A stretch of 64,000 bases of DNA from Ilex aquifolium (taxonomy: Eukaryota > Streptophyta > Magnoliopsida > Aquifoliales > Aquifoliaceae), in NCBI GenBank assembly GCA_951799425.1, contig OX637393.1:24136744-24200743 (forward strand), given 5' to 3'. Shown piece after piece: positions 58,228 through 64,000 of the stretch. The notes under the pieces are model-generated. The model saw only the letters and a program-made list of their open reading frames with translations. It was not told where the DNA came from and made no database searches. Every line of letters starts with the position of its first letter. The first letter of the stretch is position 1. Position numbers and translations under genes: made by a program.

Positions 58228-61200
58228 ATGACACATAATAATCAACGAGAAAAGGAGGTAGTTCAGAATGTTTGACCATTAAGAGAGTATCTGCATCCTG
58301 CACGCACTTGTGTCCCGTCATGTTTTGCTTTTCCCACAAATGCTCCAAATTTCAACATAAAGGCAGGGACAATATAGTTGTTACCACAGTTTCATGGTTT
58401 GGACTCTGAAAATCCATACTTGCATGTTAAAGAATTTGAAGAAGTCTGTGGAGCCTTGCAAGATAATTCTGAAATGGCCTAGTTGAAACTTTTTTCTTTC
58501 TCTTTAAAGGACAAAACTAAACAGTGGCTAAATTCTTTGCAAGCCCAGTCTATTCCAAGTTGGCAAGTGTTGCACACTGAATTTTTTATAAAGTTTTTTC
58601 CTGTGCGTTGCACTAATGCATTGAGACGTCAAATCATGAATTTTTCTATTAAAAAAGGGGAAATTTTTTATTAATGTTGGGAGAGATTCAAGGATCTTCT
58701 CCAAGCTTGTCCACATCATGCATTTGAGAGTTGGACTCTCGTAGGTTTTTTCTATGACGCCCTCCCGTCTGCATTGCGTCAGTTTGTTGAAATGATGACC
58801 TAGGGAGAGTTTATGAGTAAGAGTCCCGAGGAGGCATTTGAGTTTTTTGATACAATTTCTGAGACTTCCCAAATGTGGGACTCAGCCTCTCCAAACATTG
58901 TTGATACCAAGCCATCTACATCCCAAGGAGGGAAATATCTGTTAAAAGAAGATGATGACCTAAGGGCTAGAATGACTACTTTGTCCGGAAAGCTTGAAGC
59001 TTTAGAAATGAAAAAAAAATGATGGAAGTGTTTGTAGTGTCTACCATTGAGCAATCATGTGAAATTTGTGCATTGTCAAGACATCCCATGGGGGAATGTC
59101 CGACCATTCCTGCATTCAAAGAGGTCTTAATGGAACAGTCCAATGTCATTTCCAATTTTAACAAGCCATATTCCAATCATTTTTCCGAAACCTATAACCC
59201 AGGGTGACGGAATCACCCGAATTTTAGTTAGAAAAACACACAGCCTGTGAGTCAACCAAAAGGTCCACCTTCAGGTCAACCCCAAACTCAGTAGTCATAT
59301 CAACCCCAAACTCAGCAGCCATATCAACCCCCACACAAAAGGAGTCTAGAGGATACCATGAACCAATTCATTCAGAGTCAAATGAGTTTCAATACTCAGC
59401 ACACCCATGCATATAATGATTTTAAATCCCAAACTTCACAGTGTATTAAAGACATCAAGAGTCATCTAGTCAAATTGACCCAATCCTTGAGCACATTAGA
59501 GAAGGGAAAATTTTCATCTCAACCAAATTCCCCACAGAGTCAAAACTAAGTTAATGTTGTGTCTTCTGAACCATCTTCGAGTTAGGTCTAAGCAATTACC
59601 ACAATGAGAAGTGGTAAAGTGATTGAAAAAACCATTAGAGACATTTTAATTCCTAAGCCAAAACCTGAGTCAATCCTAGTAACTGAACCAGTTGTGCCTG
59701 AACCTGTGGCTGAAAAGGAACCAGAACCACCAAAGAAAAAAGAACCTTCGTGTCCTATCCCGTTACCTTTTCCTCAAGCAGTCAAAAAACCTAAAACTCC
59801 AGCCAATCATTTTGAAATCTTTGAGTTGTTCAAGCAAGTAAAGATTAACATCCCAGCGTTGGATGCAATCAAACAAGTCCTATCTTATGCCAAGTTTTTG
59901 AAAGACCTTTGCACAATCAAAATAGAGATCAATGTACAAAAAAGAGCATTTTTAACCGAGCAGGTTAGTGCTACCATCCAGCACAAGACCCCTCTTAAGT
60001 CCAAAGATCCTGGAAGTCCTACAGTGTCATGCATAATAAAAAATTTCCAGATTGAGCAAGCCTTGCTTGATCTGGGAGCTAGTGTTAATTTGCTTCCATA
60101 CTCGGTCTATAAACAGTTAGGATTGAGTGAGTTGAAACCCACCAATGTCACATTGCAATTGGCAGACTGATCTGTGAAAACCCCACGAGGAATTGTGAAG
60201 GATGTGTTAGTTTAAGTTGATAAATTCTATTTCCCAGTGGATTTCATTGTTTTAGATACTCAGCCAATTTTGAATGCTTCTACATACATTACTGTCATTC
60301 TAGGTCGACCATTCATTGCTACATCAAATGCATTGATTAATTGTAGGAGTGGAATCATGAAACTTTCATTTGGAAACATGACCTTGGAATTGAATGTGTT
60401 AACATAGCAAAACAACCCAGAAAAGAGGAGGTGATGAGTGAAGTAAATTGTGTCGAGTTGCTAACTCAGAGTCTATTTGAAAAAGAGTGTACAAAGAAGG
60501 AGTCACATGCATTAGAGTCTGTACAAAATGATGAGTCTGTACATGTGTCAGTCATTGAAACATGGAGTCCAAAATTTGAAAAGTTACTGCCTGTTGAACC
60601 CAAGTCTGTAATGCCCAGTGATGAAGTTATTAAGCTAGAATTGAAACCTCTCCTGACTGACTTGAAATATGTCTTCTTGGGGGAAGATGAAACTCATCCA
60701 GTGATAATATCTTCAAAGTTGTCAGTAGTCCAGGAAGAGAAATTGATTGAAGTCATACAGAGTTTCGAAAGTGCTATCGGTTGGTCAATAACAGATATAA
60801 AGGGAATAAGTCCTCTTATATGTACTCATTGCATATAATTAGAATAAGATTCTAAACCATCCCGACAGCCACAAAGAAGATTGAACCCGCATTTGAAAGA
60901 AATAGTCCGGGCTGAAGTGCTTAAACTGTTAGATGCTGATATTATTTATTCTATATCTGATAGTAAATGGGTCAGCCCCACATAGGTAGTGCCAAAAAAA
61001 TCTGGTGTTACTTTCATACAAAATCAAGAAAATGAATTAGTCCCTATGCGTACAGTCACTATTGGTGTATGTGTATTGACTATCGAAAGTTGAATTCACT
61101 CACTAGAAAATATCATTTTCCTTTACCATTCTTAGATCAAGTCTTAGAAAGAATAGTCAGTCATGCATATTATTTTTTCTTAGATGGATATTCTGGCTAT

Positions 61201-63531
61201 AACCAGATTGAGATTGCAATTGATGATCAAGAGAAAACCACTTTTACATGTCCTTTTGACACTTTTGCCTATAAAAGAATGCCTTTTGGATTGTGTAACG
61301 TTCCAACTACTTTTCAGCGTTGTATGTTAAGTATTTTCAGTGATATGGTGGAGCAGTTTTTAGAAGTTTTTATGGATGATTTTTATGTGTATGGTGATTC
61401 GTTTGAATTATGTTTGGAAAATCTTGAAAAAATTCTTACCCGATGTGAAAAAACAAATCTTGTGTTGAATTGGGAAAAATGTCATTTCATAGCCACACAG
61501 GGTATTGTTTTAGGTCATGTAGTTTCTGCAGAGGGAATTGAAGTTGATAAGTCTAAGATTGATTTGATAGCCAACCTCCCTCCACCCAAGACTGTAAAAG
61601 ATGTCCGATCCTTTCTAGGTCATGCAGGATTCTACAGAAGATTTATTAAGAATTTTAGTTCAATATCTCGGCCCATGTGTAATCTCTTATGTCAGGATGT
61701 ACCATTTGAGTGGAATGATGCATGTCAATTAGCGTTTGATAAATTGAAAATCATGCTTATTTCGGCACCAATTATGCAACCTCCTGACTGGTCCTTACCT
61801 TTTGAATTAATGTGTGATGCCAGTGATTATGCAATAGGAGCTGTGTTAGGCCAGATAAAAGAAAAGAAACCATATATGATTTACTATGCAAGCAAAACTT
61901 TAAATGATGCACAAATGAATTATTCTACTACATAAAAAGAATTGCTTGTTGTTGTGTTTGCTTTAGATAAATTTTGTTCGTATTTAGTTGGATCCTCAAT
62001 CATTGTTTTTACTGATCATGCAGTCTTAAAATATTTGCTCACCAAGAAGGATGCTAAACCACGTCTCCTACGTTGGATATTGTTACTTCAAGAATTTGAT
62101 TTGATCATCAAGGACAAGAAGGGAATTGAAAATGTGATAACTGATCATTTGTTAAGCCTAACTTATGATACGAAGGAAGAATCCATGCCAATCAGAGAAA
62201 CTTTTCCAGATGAACAGTTATTGTAGTTACAGAAGTACCATGGTATGCTGATATAGTCAGTTATCTAGCCACATGTACTATTCCTTTTCATTATACCTGG
62301 ACCGGTCAGAAAGAATTTTTGAGAGAGGTATGTAATTTCTTTTGGGAAGATCCCTATGTGTTCAAAAACTATAAAGATCAAATAATAAGGCGCTGTATAC
62401 CCAATCATGAACTCTGTCAGCTCATCTCATTTTGTCATTTCGAAGCCTGCGAAGGGCATTTTTCTTCAAAGACAATGTCTACTAAAATTCTACAGTATGG
62501 ATTTTATTGGCACTCTTTTTAAAGATGTGCATGTCTTTAGTCTAAATTGTGGCAGATGTCAAAGAATGGGGAATATTTCAAAAAGAAACATGATACCTTT
62601 AAACCCTATTTTGATCATTGAAATTTTTGATTGTTGGGGCATCGATTTTATGACATCTTTTCCCCATCCTTTGGTTATGCGTACATTTTGGTTGCCGTTG
62701 ATTATGTTTCCAAATGGATAGAGGTTATCTCGTGTTGAAATAATGATCACCGCATTGTAGTCAAGTTTTTAAAAGAAAATATTTTGTCAAGATTTGGGAT
62801 TCCCAGAGCTATTATCAGTGACAGGGGAACACATTTTTGCAACAAATTTTTTGAAAAACTCATGAAAAAATATTTGATTTCTCAATAAAAAATCAGCCCC
62901 TTATCATCCCTAGACAAGTGGTCAAGCTGAATTGGCCAATAGGGAGATAAAATACATTTTAGAAAAAATAGTGAATCCGGACCACAAGGATTGGTCTTTG
63001 AGACTGACTAATGCGCTTTGGGCTTACCGTACTGCATACAAAACTATTTGGGAAATGTCTCCTTATTGGTTAGTTTATGGTAAACCATGTTACTTGCCTG
63101 TGGAATTGGAACATCGAGCGTACTGGGCAATCAAAATGACGAACTTTGACATTGACAAAACTAGTGTATCTCGCAAACTTCAGATTAATGAATTAGAAGA
63201 GCTAAGAAATGAAACATATGAGAATGCTAAGATTGCTAAATCTAGAATGAAAAATTTTCATGATAAGAATATAGTGCGGAAGTCTTTCGAGCCTTCTCAG
63301 AAAGTCCTGTTATATAATTCAAGACTCCGTCTATTTCCTGGTAAGTTAAGGTCAAGATGGATAGACCCCTACATTGTCAAGAAATTTTTTGAACATGGAG
63401 CAGTTGAAATCAAAAATCCATTGTCTGGAAATATCTTCAAAGTAAATGGTCATAAGCTTAAACCGTATCATGATAATTTTGTTCAAGATGTGAGTTCCAT
63501 TCAGCTAATGGAACCAGTGTATGTGCTTTAA
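58228..63531 (+). pseudogene. Decayed Athila gag-pol of element H
   Basis: Remains run from ATG 58228 to a stop at 63529-63531 with many stops and several frameshifts. Gag: LKLFSFSLKDKTKQWLNSLQ (58483 on), CCHC knuckle CEICALSRHPMGEC (59058-59099). Protease: [16 protein letters not shown] (about 60064-60111; D-L-G-A-S kept). [19 protein letters not shown] (61078 on), F-M-DD-F near 61368. RNase H: CDASDYAIGAVLG (61813 on), [15 protein letters not shown] (62008 on). Integrase: zinc motif with both His (HFEACEGH near 62440), CWGIDF near 62632, [14 protein letters not shown] (63118 on), GKLRSRW and [10 protein letters not shown] near the end. The longest open pieces are 61069-61935 (288 codons) and 62932-63531 (199). 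Closest relative in the window is element A by motif spacing. Non-functional. Confidence 0.88.
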
Positions 63532-63590
63532 GAAGTTTTTATAAGTGTTTGATTGTAAATAGTAGTACTAATTATTTTTTGTTTGTCTTA

Positions 63591-64000
63591 TGATGAGCGC
63601 ATAATATTGCATATTTAACGGCCTCATTACATGCATTTTAACTCAACTTTGCATTTAAGTACTTAGAGTTAGCTAAATTTATGAATAATGTTGAAATTTT
63701 GATGTTGCAGGTAATTATAGCGTAAATCATGGATTTTGGTACCTTGAAACTATGTGTGGATGAGTGGTGAAGAGATTGACACATGGCATGAGGATTTGGA
63801 GGCTTAAAAGTGAAAGAAATCAAGGAGATATCGGTGCTTGGTAACATAGGCACTGGCACTCGCACCATTTGGTAGTAGTACATTGGTTTTCCTCCTTTTT
63901 GAATATGATCCACTTAGAATCTAAAAAAGTTCAAAACAATAAAGTTGTATATCTGGATGTATTCTGTATTGTGTCAAAATTTTAGCTCAATCGGATGGTT
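63591..64000 (+). repeat. Start of LTR J, running off the right edge
   Basis: TGATGAGCGCATAATATTGC resembles the start of solo LTR I. It interrupts the post-pol region of H, which in A continues TTTGTTTTGCAGATAAGGG. Near 63829-63880 GGTGC, GGCACTGGCACTCGCACC words may be its palindromic segment. The rest is outside the window. Confidence 0.55.

Overview
The window is nuclear DNA of a flowering plant. The one host gene is a spliced plant-type 20S proteasome beta1 subunit gene, and nearly everything right of 10.4 kb is nested plant LTR retrotransposon sequence (Athila-type Ty3/gypsy with a tRNA-Asp primer site, and a chromodomain Ty3/gypsy lineage with a tRNA-iMet primer site). The AT-rich base composition, long introns and heavy nesting fit a repeat-rich angiosperm; I cannot name the species.

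Layout. 1-5.7 kb: exons 1-3 and 5' leader of a minus-strand PBA1-like gene. Its third intron runs off the left edge and holds two head-to-head TRIM retrotransposon copies and a small MULE-type MITE. 5.7-10.4 kb: gene-poor AT-rich DNA with a CCACC-rich tandem repeat and a probable non-autonomous Helitron (8764-10352).

10.5-50.5 kb: one large old plus-strand Athila element, called A (LTRs 10484-16956 and 38953-50501), broken open by later insertions. Its 5' LTR holds a minus-strand solo LTR (B), itself split by a plus-strand solo LTR (C). Its pol holds solo LTR G. Its 3' ORF region is cut by a second Athila LTR with primer site (E), followed by a young minus-strand Athila element (D) with an open 1.5-kb-codon pol frame. 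Its 3' LTR holds a chromodomain element with three LTRs (F) and a solo LTR (I). Perfect 5-bp target duplications support B, C, G, F and I. 50.5-56.35 kb: older LTR fragments, a minisatellite and a piece of retroelement ORF. 56.36-63.53 kb: a third Athila element (H) with decayed gag-pol, followed at 63591 by the start of another LTR (J), which runs off the right edge.

Most notable signal. In almost every LTR, just upstream of the TATA box, there is a cassette of short perfect palindromes, and the palindromic word differs between families and even between close relatives: TTCGAA-centred words in B and G, TACCGGTA words in F, CCTACCGGTAGG in I, AAGGAATTCCTT and CCCGCGGG in D, CACCAT-TCGG-ATGGTG in A. 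Flanking LTR sequence is conserved between B/G and F while the words are exchanged, and the three LTRs of F carry different numbers and orders of the same word. I read this as fast turnover of a promoter-proximal palindromic module; its function is unknown. Other notable points are the three-LTR structure of F with an inverted primer-site stub, a conserved hairpin near the 3' end of several LTRs, and an array of CArG-like words inside LTR B.
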